Assembly (NCBI GenBank): GCA_020186115.1
Contig: WSYJ01000146.1
Coordinates: forward strand, 248,001-312,000
Reading direction: 5' to 3'
From: Histomonas meleagridis
Taxonomy: Eukaryota > Parabasalia > Tritrichomonadida > Dientamoebidae
DNA length: 64,000 nucleotides
Shown here: one piece after another, positions 10,364-19,836 of the stretch
How the letters are laid out: each line of letters opens with the position of its first letter
How positions within the stretch are numbered: position 1 is the first letter of the stretch
The notes under the pieces: generated by a model
Told to the model about the DNA's origin: nothing
The model's database searches: none
The model's input: the letters and a program-made list of their open reading frames with translations, nothing else
Translations under genes and position numbers: made by a program

Positions 10364-11329
10364 TTAAATTATTCTTTTCTGCATTGGCCGTGGTCTCAAA
10401 GGCCTATAATAATGAGGCTTTGCTGCTGCTTGATTTACGTGTGTATGGTCTGGTATCTGCACGTTTTTTCCTTTCTCTTTTTCTTGTTGCACAATTATAT
10501 CTCGTTGTTTCTGGTAGAACTTTCTTCTTCTTTCAACTTCTTTAAAGTCAAAACTACTATCACTGCTGCTACTGCTTTCATATTCGCTTTCTTCATCACT
10601 TAATGTGAAAAGTTCAATTTTCTTTTTATTGGGTTGTGGCGTTTCGTCATGTTTGTAGCCCATTGTAGAAGCCAATGGCGTTTGAAACTGTTGGCGAAAT
10701 TTTGGATAAATAAGACTTTTTGATAATGGTGATGTTGATGTTTTGGAAAAATCGTTTTTCTTTTGTTGACGTTTGTTTAATTTTTCTTCAAATAAGTCGA
10801 GGTCAAGAAGAGCCCGCATTTGTCTGCATCCTTTCTCGATTAATGAATCAATTTCTTCTGTTTCTTGTTTGGCAACTATCTCAGCAACACGTGAAGCAAC
10901 AATTTCTGCATCTGTAATAGTGGAATCTTCTGTGATTTTAAGAAGAATTTCTGAAATGCTTGTTTCAATTCTGATATTATTTTCAAGCATTTGTTGATGA
11001 AACAATGCAAAATCTGTGGCTTGGAGAAGAGTGTTAGAGATAACTGATGCTTGAATATTTCCAGTTTCGAGAAGTGAGTTCATAACATTTTCAAATGTTT
11101 CAGGTGAAATTCCAATTTCACCACACAACTGAACATCAATCATATTTTCAACCATGTTAATAAATTTTAAGTAACATGAATGTTCCTCATTTGTATATTG
11201 TTTTGTTTGGTTTTTAAAAATTGCGCAATTTGAACGAATGAATTCTAAAATGGGTTTCCACCATTTATCTGATGCAAAAAAATGGCAGACCTGAAGAAGA
11301 ATCTTCTGGTCGCTTTGATACCAATTCAT
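10364..11329 (-). CDS. CFAP36/BART-domain-like protein
   Basis: An upstream in-frame ATG (11395) would overlap the divergent deacylase gene and add a hydrophobic leader. The ATG at 11329 starts MNWYQSDQKILLQVCHFFAS, which fits the family start better (321 aa). Residues 1-~120 resemble the BART fold of CFAP36/ARL2BP: WWKPILEFIRSNCAIF, acidic residues, a CYLKFINMVENMI helix, a GISPETFENVM helix, and LLQATDFALFHQQMLENN. The rest is charged and coiled, with an acidic Ser run (SDEESEYESSSSSDSS) and a basic tail. BART domains bind ARL2/ARL3-type small GTPases, and CFAP36 is a ciliary protein in animals, which would suit a flagellated trichomonad. The gene is divergent from the deacylase across about 50 bp. 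Confidence 0.6.
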   Translation of the reverse strand: MNWYQSDQKILLQVCHFFASDKWWKPILEFIRSNCAIFKNQTKQYTNEEHSCYLKFINMVENMIDVQLCGEIGISPETFENVMNSLLETGNIQASVISNTLLQATDFALFHQQMLENNIRIETSISEILLKITEDSTITDAEIVASRVAEIVAKQETEEIDSLIEKGCRQMRALLDLDLFEEKLNKRQQKKNDFSKTSTSPLSKSLIYPKFRQQFQTPLASTMGYKHDETPQPNKKKIELFTLSDEESEYESSSSSDSSFDFKEVERRRKFYQKQRDIIVQQEKEKGKNVQIPDHTHVNQAAAKPHYYRPLRPRPMQKRII

Positions 11330-11381
11330 TAGAGTTGGCTTAAAGTCAATTATTTTCAATGAAAATAAAAATGCCAACCAA

Positions 11382-11843
11382 ATGAAGATTATCATCCAGA
11401 GGCTAGCTCAATCCACAGTTTATCAAAATAATACCGAACTTTTCAAGACAGGTAGGGGATTGTTAGTTTATGTTGGTTTTCATAAAAATGATAAAGCAGA
11501 TGATGTTAATTGGATCTCAAGAAAAATACTGAGCATTTATGTATGGCCAACAGAAGACGGAAAGCCTTGGAAGCAATCTGTTGTTGATTTAAATGGAGAT
11601 ATTTTATTAGTAATTGAACCAAGAATTTATGCAAGCGTTGATTCTACAAACGAGCCAATTCTAGATAACATATTAGAAGCCAACAAAGCTAACGAACTTT
11701 TTGGACTATTAGTTGAAAACCTTAAAAAATCATATCAACCAGAACGAATTTTCAACGTAACAACTCATGAAAAATGTAAAATTGATTTTCTTAACCAAGG
11801 GCCTGTAACTTTTTCGTTGGATTCATTCCATCGCCGTGATTAA
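11382..11843 (+). CDS. D-aminoacyl-tRNA deacylase (DTD) family, atypical active site
   Basis: 153 aa, the usual DTD length. It starts MKIIIQRLAQSTV (family MRAVVQRV..A.V), then GRGLLVYVGFHKND, KILSIYVWPTEDGKPW and VVDLNGDILLVIEP. The C-terminal motif NQGPVTFSLDS (residues 138-148) matches the DTD NxGPVT element. The canonical SQFTL motif expected at residues 78-82 is replaced by IEPRI, so the catalytic region is altered. DTD removes D-amino acids and glycine wrongly attached to tRNA; whether this copy keeps that activity is uncertain. It shares a ~50 bp divergent promoter with the CFAP36-like gene. Confidence 0.8.
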   Translation: MKIIIQRLAQSTVYQNNTELFKTGRGLLVYVGFHKNDKADDVNWISRKILSIYVWPTEDGKPWKQSVVDLNGDILLVIEPRIYASVDSTNEPILDNILEANKANELFGLLVENLKKSYQPERIFNVTTHEKCKIDFLNQGPVTFSLDSFHRRD

Positions 11844-11903
11844 ATAAAGATACAAATGAATGTTTATTTTTAGGGCAACCCGTTAGTGTACGTTTAAAAA
11901 CAA

Positions 11904-13271
11904 ATGCAAAGAGAAAAAGCACCTTCAAGATTTTTATTTTCTACAGATTTCTGTCTAAATGGTATGAAAGGCAATCACCAAACAAGGCCTAATATTACAC
12001 TTCCTAAATTTTATATGTATGATCAAATTGATGATCAAAATGATTTTTTTCTTGGAGAAAGACTTAATAAAGGCGAAAAAGTAAAACCGCTTTTTTACTC
12101 AGGTCCATCAACGGCAAGATCTAAGATAAAAGATAAATCATATACGACAGATAAAGCAACCAAAACAAGAATATCCACAGTAAACAAAATTCCAGTTCAA
12201 GTAAAGCACCTCCCAGGCACAGTTCTTACAAAGCGAGAAACATCAAAATCAACATTTAATGATAATTCTGTTCTTCGTGGTTATCTTTCTAAAGGTAGAT
12301 CCACTTTCGATGCCATCCGTCCACTTTACACTAATGATGGTTTCTTTCCATATAATCCAATTTTTTCTAATCAGAAAAGGGTAATTATTAGAACGTCACA
12401 TATATCATTTCGGATCAAATATTTTGAATTTCCTATCCAAACTATTCAAAAGATGACTCTCTATATGTGTATTGTTCGAGGAAATAAACCCGTTAGTAAT
12501 GTTATTGAAGTACCACTTAAACTTACAAAACAAGACGCATGGAAACCTCATACATTTGATGAATATGATTGGATAATATCTTTTGAATCGGAAGCATATT
12601 TATATATTGAAGTTGTCGCAACGATTCGTGTTCCATCACATTTTAAACCTTTTTCAACTAAAGATACTTTAGTTGCTGAGAATCAACTTCAATTTATTGA
12701 GTTTAATAAAGGTTCTTTTGAGCCATTAGCAGAAGGGAAAATGAGAATTTTTTTAAATCGAAATGAAGAAATTTCATTTGAGGATGAACAATTCCCATCA
12801 TTATCATTTTATATTTCACACCATAACTTAAAATATCCGGCACTTCCAGAAAATTTCGTTGCACCTCATTGTGCGGTCCCAATTTTCGAATGCTTAAGAA
12901 TTATAATGATGAGGATCTTCGACCCTTTTCTCGGAAAATTTAAAAGATGGGAACAATCTTATCTAAGTTTTATTCTTTTTCATGAAATCTCTAAAAATGA
13001 AACTGCATTAGAGTTCCTTGCTTCTTTATGGGATGACCAAAACGAAGAAACTTTAAAATCACTTATTAAGATGATTTATCCATCAATTAATATCTCTACA
13101 AAAACTGGCCCTTATTGTTTGTTACCAACTGCAGATACAATGGAAATGGCAACTTCAAGAATATCATCATCATTAGCAAATCATAAGCTCCCACCAGATG
13201 AAAACTATAAGCCTTTTCATACAAATGAGCTTAGAGGTCCTGTTTTATTATCTTCATCATTTTGGGATTGA
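11904..13271 (+). CDS. Hypothetical protein, beta-rich middle
   Basis: 455 aa from ATG 11904, 60 bp after the deacylase and 72 bp before the gamma-tubulin-complex gene. The N-terminus is basic and disordered. Residues ~160-310 look like beta strands (RVIIRTSHISFRIKYFEF, LTLYMCIVRGNKP, YDWIISFESEAYLYIEVVATIR) and could be a C2-like or immunoglobulin-like sandwich. The C-terminal ~150 residues are helical (CLRIIMMRIFDPFLGKF, SYLSFILFHEISK). There is no signal peptide or TM segment. I do not recognise the family; the C2-like reading is only an impression. Confidence 0.8.
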   Translation: MQREKAPSRFLFSTDFCLNGMKGNHQTRPNITLPKFYMYDQIDDQNDFFLGERLNKGEKVKPLFYSGPSTARSKIKDKSYTTDKATKTRISTVNKIPVQVKHLPGTVLTKRETSKSTFNDNSVLRGYLSKGRSTFDAIRPLYTNDGFFPYNPIFSNQKRVIIRTSHISFRIKYFEFPIQTIQKMTLYMCIVRGNKPVSNVIEVPLKLTKQDAWKPHTFDEYDWIISFESEAYLYIEVVATIRVPSHFKPFSTKDTLVAENQLQFIEFNKGSFEPLAEGKMRIFLNRNEEISFEDEQFPSLSFYISHHNLKYPALPENFVAPHCAVPIFECLRIIMMRIFDPFLGKFKRWEQSYLSFILFHEISKNETALEFLASLWDDQNEETLKSLIKMIYPSINISTKTGPYCLLPTADTMEMATSRISSSLANHKLPPDENYKPFHTNELRGPVLLSSSFWD

Positions 13272-13343
13272 AATTTGATTTTTTTTTTTGTTATTAAAGA
13301 AATGTGATATGAACTTTTTTGTTTTTTCTAAACGTACAACATT

Positions 13344-15227
13344 ATGGATGAATTGTTAAAGAAATCTAATTTAATTTATAAATTAGCTTCTAAACTAACA
13401 ATAAATGATCCAAACTCACTTCGTAAAGCAGTACAAATTTTCCAAACTAAACTTTTTTCAGATCAATATTCAGATACTTCAGTTTATAAATTTCGATGGA
13501 CAAATTATCTTCAAAGCAAAAACAAATTCTCAGAAATACAGATCATGAACCGAGACATCCAATTTCTTTCTAAATCATTAAAATTTCCAAATTTATTATT
13601 TCATTTAATTGACAAAATCAGACCTCATCAAGCCAATCTTCTGCGCTCACCAATACCCAAAGTCCCTAAATTATTTCCAATTGTGAGATCTTCAATTCCA
13701 ATTGATTTTATTTCTGTTCTTCAAGGAATAGATGGAACTCATTTTCGATGGAGTGAAGCCCAAAAGCGATATGTATTTTATGGATCTGTATCTCCCAATC
13801 AAATTTCCATTATTAAACAAGTCAGTAATATTGGATGTATGATCCGAATAATTCGTTCATATATTAGTGACCAAAATGGAATATGTCATCAATATTCATC
13901 CACTGTTTTAGAATCGTTACTTCAAACCCATCAAAACTTTATAACCAATATTCAACAAAAGATTGATTCAATTTCAGGCGAACAATTTCTTTCACTTCTT
14001 TCATCACAGCATATTAACACAATCAAATCCGCCTCAATTATATGTAACACGGTATCCAAGAAAAATGGTGGAGTTTTATACAATACATTAGATCGAATAT
14101 CAAAACATGGCGATCCGAATATTTCATATGTTTCCACACTTATGAAGGACAAATGCTTTGAGTTTATTGAAATCCTTATTAAAGAATGGATGACACGTGG
14201 CGAAGTCAATGATCCATATTCCGAATTCTTTGTTAAATGTGATACATCTGTTAATCTTTGTTCGCGCTGGTGGCGCGATCGATTTTCGATTATTACATCT
14301 GAAGTTCCAACAAATATTGATGCCAACCAAACGCAATTAATCTTTAGAGCAGGGAAATCATTAAACTTTTTACGTGAATGGGATACACCCATAGATATTC
14401 ATTATGATATAGGACTTTCATTTGATGATTTTATTTTGAAAGTTTCGGAGGAATCAAATCGACAAATATTAAATGTCTTTTTACGGAACAATTTATTAGT
14501 TAATACGTTTAAAGATATTCATGATTTTGTGTTATTACAACGCGGCGATTTTGCAAATTCATTTATGGAAATTAATATTAATAATATAACACAACATCTT
14601 TCGGGTATAATCCAACGATTTTCTAATCATCTTGTCGAGGAAATAGATATCGAATTGAGTGATAATAATTGGCAATTAGTTTATAGAACTCAACCACCGA
14701 TTTCAACTATATTTGGACAAACAGAACTTTCGGAATATAAATTAATATCTGGAATATTATTAAGGTTAAAGAAAGTAGAACATATGATTGTAAATACCGA
14801 AAAAAGTAATAGAACTTATTCGTTAGTGTTCTTTGAGATGTTACAATTCATTAGGTTCATACAAGAGTACTTTCATTTACAAGTGATAAAAAAAAGTTAT
14901 GAAAAAACTTTAAATGTATTTATGAACCCGAAAAATTTGGACGAAATCTTAAGTGTACATACAAAACATTTAAATATAATATCGAGAGGTTGTTGGATAA
15001 CTCAATCTGGTAAAGAATGTAGACAAACATTGTTTAGAATTTTGGATGGAATAGAAAGAACTATAAATTCGCCATTCGAACTAAAGGAAAACGTGGAGGA
15101 ATTTCATATGTTATTGATAATGCTAAGAGATAAAATTTTGGAACATAAAACAACAGGTAAGGAATTAAGTGTACCTTTGGTTAGAATGTTTCAAAGAGTT
15201 TTTGATACAGCAGAAAATTATGTATAA
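13344..15227 (+). CDS. Gamma-tubulin complex component (Spc97/Spc98 family)
   Basis: 627 aa. Diagnostic GCP motifs occur in order: PIDFISVLQGIDG near residue 125, the DPYSEFFVK block near 289, AGKSLNFLREW near 338, and a FVLLQRGDFANSFME block near 396 (family: LL..GDF...FM). A helical C-terminal grip2-like region with LKKVEHM and QFIRFIQEYFHLQV follows. The family nucleates microtubules by holding gamma-tubulin in ring complexes. The protein is short compared with most GCP2/GCP3 proteins (about 700-900 aa), with a reduced N-terminus, so which GCP it is cannot be decided. Start ATG 13344 follows AAACGTACAACATT. Confidence 0.85.
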   Translation: MDELLKKSNLIYKLASKLTINDPNSLRKAVQIFQTKLFSDQYSDTSVYKFRWTNYLQSKNKFSEIQIMNRDIQFLSKSLKFPNLLFHLIDKIRPHQANLLRSPIPKVPKLFPIVRSSIPIDFISVLQGIDGTHFRWSEAQKRYVFYGSVSPNQISIIKQVSNIGCMIRIIRSYISDQNGICHQYSSTVLESLLQTHQNFITNIQQKIDSISGEQFLSLLSSQHINTIKSASIICNTVSKKNGGVLYNTLDRISKHGDPNISYVSTLMKDKCFEFIEILIKEWMTRGEVNDPYSEFFVKCDTSVNLCSRWWRDRFSIITSEVPTNIDANQTQLIFRAGKSLNFLREWDTPIDIHYDIGLSFDDFILKVSEESNRQILNVFLRNNLLVNTFKDIHDFVLLQRGDFANSFMEININNITQHLSGIIQRFSNHLVEEIDIELSDNNWQLVYRTQPPISTIFGQTELSEYKLISGILLRLKKVEHMIVNTEKSNRTYSLVFFEMLQFIRFIQEYFHLQVIKKSYEKTLNVFMNPKNLDEILSVHTKHLNIISRGCWITQSGKECRQTLFRILDGIERTINSPFELKENVEEFHMLLIMLRDKILEHKTTGKELSVPLVRMFQRVFDTAENYV

Positions 15228-15629
15228 AAATTGTTATCGAATAATTTTTTTTAATTTTTATTCTTCAATAAAATTTAAACCAATTCTTTGATTTATTAAA
15301 AAGTTCAAACTGACCGTTAATGTTTCTTCTTGTTCTTGGGAATTCTTGTGTATGTTTTTTTTTCCTCGAGATGCGCACAATATTTGAAAAAAAATTATTT
15401 AAAATCCAAAGCGTTTCCGATCAATTAAAATAAGGTTAACTTAGTTAGGAATCGAATCCTTTGAAATGAATGAAGGAAAATTTACATCCCCTATCTCAAT
15501 ATATAAATTACAAACACTAAACACTCATCTACAATGAAGTCTTCTTTTTATATATCTTTTTCTACAAATAACAGGTTTCCACGTTTAAGTTCAAATGATT
15601 ATTTAATGATTTTGCAATAGAATTTATAT
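15228..15629. other. Intergenic region
   Basis: About 400 bp between the gamma-tubulin-complex gene and the 3' end of ankyrin locus B (convergent). It contains a small hairpin (AGGAATCGAATCCT near 15447) but no ORF or RNA gene that I can support. Confidence 0.4.
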
Positions 15630-16861
15630 TCAAAGATAAAAAGAGAGTAATTTAACTATTTCTGTGTGGCCACGACGAGATGCCAAAATAAGTGCTGTCC
15701 AAAATAATTTAAATAATTTCCAAATATTATTTTGAAATATCAGATTATTAAAATAAATTTTAATTCAAACAAATAAATATTTTTAGCATTAATATCAATT
15801 CCTTCTTGTTCAAGAAGTAATTTAACTATTTCTGTATGACCAAATTGAGATGCTTTCATAAGTGCTGTATCAAATAATTTAAATAATTTCCAAATATTAT
15901 TTTGAAATATAAAATTATTAAAATAAATACGATATTTAGCATTAATATCAATTCCTTCTTGTTCAAGAAGTAATTTAACTATTTCTGTATGACCATTTTC
16001 AGATGCCCAAATAAGTGCTGTTCTAAATTATTTAAATAATTTCCAAATATTATTTTGAAATATAAAATTATTAAAATAAATACGATATAAAACAAATTTA
16101 TATTTTTAGCATTAATATCAATTCCTTCTTGTTCAAGAAGTAATTTAACTATTTCTGTGTGGCCAAAACCAGATGCTTCAATAAGTGCTGTTTGAAATAA
16201 TTTAAATAATTTTCAAATATTGTATTGAAATTTCAAATTATTAAAATAAATATTAAATAAAACAAATAAATATTATCTTTAGCATTAATATCAATTCCTT
16301 CTTGTTCAAGAAGTAATTTAACTATTCCAGTATGACCATATAGAGATGCTAAAATAAGTGCTGTCCAAAATAATTTAAATAATTTCCAAATATTATTTTG
16401 AAATATTAAATAATAATAATAAATTTTAAATAAAACAAATAAATGTTTTTAGCATTAATATCAATTCCTTCTTGTTCAAGAAGTAATTTAACTATTTCCG
16501 TATGACCATTTTTAGATGCCCAAATAAGTGCTGTTCTAAATTATTTAAATAATTTCCAAATATTATTTTGAAATATCAAATTATTAAAATAAATATTATC
16601 TTTAGCATTAATATCAATTCCTTCTTGTTCAAGAAGTAATTTAACTATTTCCGTATGACCATTTTTAGATGCTGTTATAAGTGCTGTCCAAAATAATTTA
16701 AATAATTTCCAAATATTATTTTGAAATATCAAATTATTAAAATAAATATTATCTTTAGCATTAATATCAATTCCTTCTTGTTCAAGAAGTAATTTAACTA
16801 TTTCCGTATGACCATTTTTAGATGCTGTTATAAGTGCTGTTTGAAATAATTTAAATAATTT
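15630..16861 (-). repeat. Ankyrin module array B (3' part of gene B)
   Basis: Eight modules read on the minus strand, all open, for example TALITASKNGHTEIVKLLL, TALIWASKNGHTEIV, TALILASLYGHTGIV, TALIEASGFGHTEIV, TALMKASQFGHTEIV; the last reads TALILASRRGHTEIVKLLSFYL then TGA. Seven full modules are 30 codons ending EQEGIDINAK(D/N/Y). Spacers of 80 nt (three), 83 nt (one) and 63 nt (four) separate them. The 63-nt spacers equal an added AAT/AAA-type codon plus a 60-nt form that looks like the 80-nt spacer after a 20-nt deletion between ATTTATTT direct repeats; these happen to keep the frame open. High module identity implies recent duplication. Confidence 0.8.
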
Positions 16862-18115
16862 TCAAATATTATTTTGAAATATCAAATTATTAAAATAAAT
16901 ATTATCTTTAGCATTAATATCAATTCCTTCTTGTTCGAGAATATATTTAACCAGTTCAACATTACCTGATTCCACACCAAAAATTAAAATATTTTTTGGA
17001 ATTTTTGTATTTTTGAGAAAATGTTTAAAAAGATATAAGTTTCCAATCTTTGCTGTTTCATTAATGATATTATCATTAATTATCATTCCTTTTTCTTCTA
17101 AAAATGAAAGAACTTCATAATTTCCACTGTTAATACAATAAACTATCAAATCATTATCTGATTTTTCTTCTAATTTATTTTCATAAAGATATTTAAAGAT
17201 ATCATTATGATGAAATTTAATTGCTGTTTCATACGCATCTTTAAATGATGAATGATTCTGTTCACATAAATGAATGATTTCTTCATTTCCACCTGCAACT
17301 GCATATTTACCTGTGTTTTCTACATTTGCACCATTCATAAGTAAATGTTTAAAACATTTAATTGATCCAAAAAATGCTGCAAAATCAATTAATGAGACAT
17401 TTTTTTTATTAACAAAGGAACATCTTTCATAAAGTGATTCTTTAATTTTTTGATTAAAATCAAAATTTGTTTGTGATGATATTTCTTGAAGTTTTTCTAT
17501 TTCATCATTTCGAATTATTTTTTCAATTTCATTAGGATTATGTCCTTCTTTAATATATTGTTTATGAAGTTCCCAATCATTTTGTGAAAGTTTTATATAA
17601 TTATCATTATAATATTTATAAAAATTATCAAAATTTTTTTTTTGTTTTTCGTTTTCATTTTTTCCTCTGTAATGTGCAAAATATTTTGATTTAATGTTTT
17701 TAATAATATCTTTATGTATTAAATTGTATTCAATCATTTTATCAATTAGATAATATGCTTCTTGTGAATTGATTTCAGAAATATATTTATAGAAAAATTC
17801 AATGATTTTTGGAATGTTTTTATATATTTCTTCTTCTTTTTGAATTGATTGTAAATAATTAACATAAATAGGACTTTCTTTATGTTGTGAATAAAATGCA
17901 AAGTAAACTAAATTACATATAATAAAATTAAATGAATATGTAAAAGTTATATCAAATAATTTCATTGTTTGTTGAGTTGAAAAAACAAGATTCTCTTCTG
18001 TTAAATTAAATATTAATTGCTTAAGAGAAATAAGTTCTCCTAGACCAATGGTTTGACTTCCAAAATTAATGGTATCTCTTTTTAAATTATTTGTAGTACA
18101 ATAAAAATCATTCAT
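16862..18115 (-). CDS. DUF3447/ankyrin protein B, uninterrupted 5' exon
   Basis: 417 aa from ATG 18115. It is collinear with protein A and locus C: N-terminal helical region (LISLKQLIFNLTEENLVFS, INSQEAYYLIDKM, KYFAHYRGKNENEKQ), then DUF3447 (ELHKQYIKEGHNPNEIEKII, YERCSFVNKKNVSLIDFAAFF, GKYAVAGGNEEIIHLCEQNHSSF), then degenerate repeats and VELVKYILEQEGIDINAKD. The frame stops at 16862-16864 inside the next spacer. Downstream, eight ankyrin modules (15630-16842) continue, and the last carries a natural TGA at 15630-15632. The complete gene is therefore probably 15630-18115. Confidence 0.82.
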   Translation of the reverse strand: MNDFYCTTNNLKRDTINFGSQTIGLGELISLKQLIFNLTEENLVFSTQQTMKLFDITFTYSFNFIICNLVYFAFYSQHKESPIYVNYLQSIQKEEEIYKNIPKIIEFFYKYISEINSQEAYYLIDKMIEYNLIHKDIIKNIKSKYFAHYRGKNENEKQKKNFDNFYKYYNDNYIKLSQNDWELHKQYIKEGHNPNEIEKIIRNDEIEKLQEISSQTNFDFNQKIKESLYERCSFVNKKNVSLIDFAAFFGSIKCFKHLLMNGANVENTGKYAVAGGNEEIIHLCEQNHSSFKDAYETAIKFHHNDIFKYLYENKLEEKSDNDLIVYCINSGNYEVLSFLEEKGMIINDNIINETAKIGNLYLFKHFLKNTKIPKNILIFGVESGNVELVKYILEQEGIDINAKDNIYFNNLIFQNNI

Positions 18116-18487
18116 TTCTGACCAAATGACACTTTTTCATTTACAATTTTTTTAATTTAAATATCAAGAAATATGTTAAAAATGAGACATAATAACATAA
18201 ATTTTCACGTTTTATCATTATATTCGTTAGCTTTCTTGATTTGGTGTTGTTTAGAGTTCCTTTAAATATGTTTAATTTCTGTTTCCATTAATTTTTTGAT
18301 TTCCGTTTTTTCAGTTCAAGAATAATTAAATACGACTAACAATAAGAGATAACATAAGAACATGTTAACACTTCATTAAGTGCAAATTAAAAAAATTTTT
18401 GCTTTTTACTCAGAGGGATTTTTACTTTTGATTTTTGAACAATTTTTGGCGGTTTTTCCACACTGGACCTTTTGACACTTTTCATTC
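18116..18487. other. Divergent intergenic region
   Basis: Shared upstream region of ankyrin gene B (minus) and the RRM gene (plus). AT-rich, with GGCGGTTTTTCCACAC about 40 bp before the RRM ATG. No ORF was seen. Confidence 0.4.
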
Positions 18488-19057
18488 ATGAGCAAAGAAA
18501 ACAGCGAACACGAAGATACTTCAAACGAAATAACGCTTTATGTTTCTGGCCTTCCGAATGAATCAACACAAGATGAGTTGGATAAATTTTTTGGTGATAA
18601 GGCCCCACTAGTTTGCGTATGTCTTCGAAAAGATAGAAGGACAGGTCATTTCACAGGAACGTGCTTCGTCACATATAAAAACCGTGAGGATGGCCTAAAA
18701 ATCATAAGTGAACTGAATGAATCTGAATATAAAGGAAAAAAATTGATTGTTGAACAATCTCGTAGACCATATATTCATAATTACAGCAAGGTTGTTGAAG
18801 AGCAACGACGTAATTATGATAGATATAGGGAAAGAGACGATCCAAGGTATCGAGATTATCCTTATCGAAGTGAAAGATATAGATACGAAAGAGAACGCTA
18901 CGACCCAAGATATGATAGGTATAGATATGACGATTACGAAAGGCGTAGGATGTATTATGACGATCCTCCATACTATTCTCGTTCAAGATATGATGATCCA
19001 TACATTGAACGAAGAAGGTATCCTAGAAGACCTCCATCGGATGAAAGTGATCATTGA
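18488..19057 (+). CDS. RRM RNA-binding protein with R/Y/D-rich tail
   Basis: 189 aa. A single RRM covers residues ~14-88, with RNP2 LYVSGLP and RNP1 HFTGTCFVTY, helix 2 EDGLKIISELN, and a final strand GKKLIVEQSRRP. The remaining 100 residues are an R-, Y- and D-rich low-complexity tail (RYRYERERYDPRYDRYRY), similar in layout to SR-related or TRA2-like splicing factors but with few RS dipeptides. Probably a nuclear RNA-binding protein in mRNA processing. This is interesting given the suspected unusual introns next door, although any link is speculation. Confidence 0.85.
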   Translation: MSKENSEHEDTSNEITLYVSGLPNESTQDELDKFFGDKAPLVCVCLRKDRRTGHFTGTCFVTYKNREDGLKIISELNESEYKGKKLIVEQSRRPYIHNYSKVVEEQRRNYDRYRERDDPRYRDYPYRSERYRYERERYDPRYDRYRYDDYERRRMYYDDPPYYSRSRYDDPYIERRRYPRRPPSDESDH

Positions 19058-19836
19058 TACCTGGCGGTAAACCAAATTCTGATAAGAATTCTTCAGCAAA
19101 AATTTTTGTTTTTTTCCACTTAGCTTTTGAAAATATGTTGATTGTTTTGAATATTAGTATGAAATTTTGATGTTTAGTATGAAAGTTTGTTGTTTAATAC
19201 GATATTTTGACTTTGTTATGAAATCGAATTCAAATGGATAGAAGAAACCTTGCTTGATGCATGCGTAGGCTACGGTGACTTTGCCTTGAGTCAAAAACTC
19301 TTTTTTTCTGCACATAACCACTGGTTAATATCTGATTTCTAACTCTTGTTAATCTCTCTTTGCTATTACTGATTTGATTATACTTACTTGAAACAGAGAC
19401 AATTTCATTTAGGCTGTTCGAAATGCTGCTGGCACTGCTGGGCTTGTTTGCTTTGGTCCTCCAATAAATTGATACTCGATTTGCGGTTTATGTCAAAAAA
19501 TAAAAGTTGACCTCAAGCGGGGCACCCTAATAATCCGTAATAGATAAAAACATAAAAAAATTGTTGGTTTTTGCTAATTGTAAAAATTATCCTCACTTAT
19601 TTTGAGTGAATATGTATATAAAAATTAATTGGGATGTTTTAATTATTTATATTTTTTCTGCATAATCACCCATTTTTAAATAATTTTTATATAAAAAATA
19701 TAGTTTTGAGTTTTTATAAACGAAGATGTTTATAACGGAAGTGATTTTCATGTCTTTCCTCAAAACAACAACAACAAAAAAAAAAAATGAAGAAAGAAGA
19801 AGATAAAAATAGTAAATTTACAATTAAAAATATTAT
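19058..19836. other. Long convergent intergenic region
   Basis: About 780 bp. It contains two locally GC-richer patches (19255-19300 and 19415-19465), the word GGGGCACCCT at 19519-19528 that also occurs at 9871-9880, and a short hairpin followed by T7 (GAGTcaaaaACTCTTTTTTT, ~19288-19308). The patch near 19415 reads AVRNAAGTAGLVCFGPPIN in one frame, without a start, and could be a relic. I cannot assign an RNA gene. Confidence 0.35.

Noticed and set aside
15440-15465. tRNA T-arm-like GGAATCGAATCC
   Set aside because: It is a perfect short palindrome-type hairpin with no acceptor or anticodon arm around it.
19377-19490. U1 snRNA-like 5' end (ATACTTACTTG)
   Set aside because: No convincing Sm site or stem-loop order follows; the match is too short.
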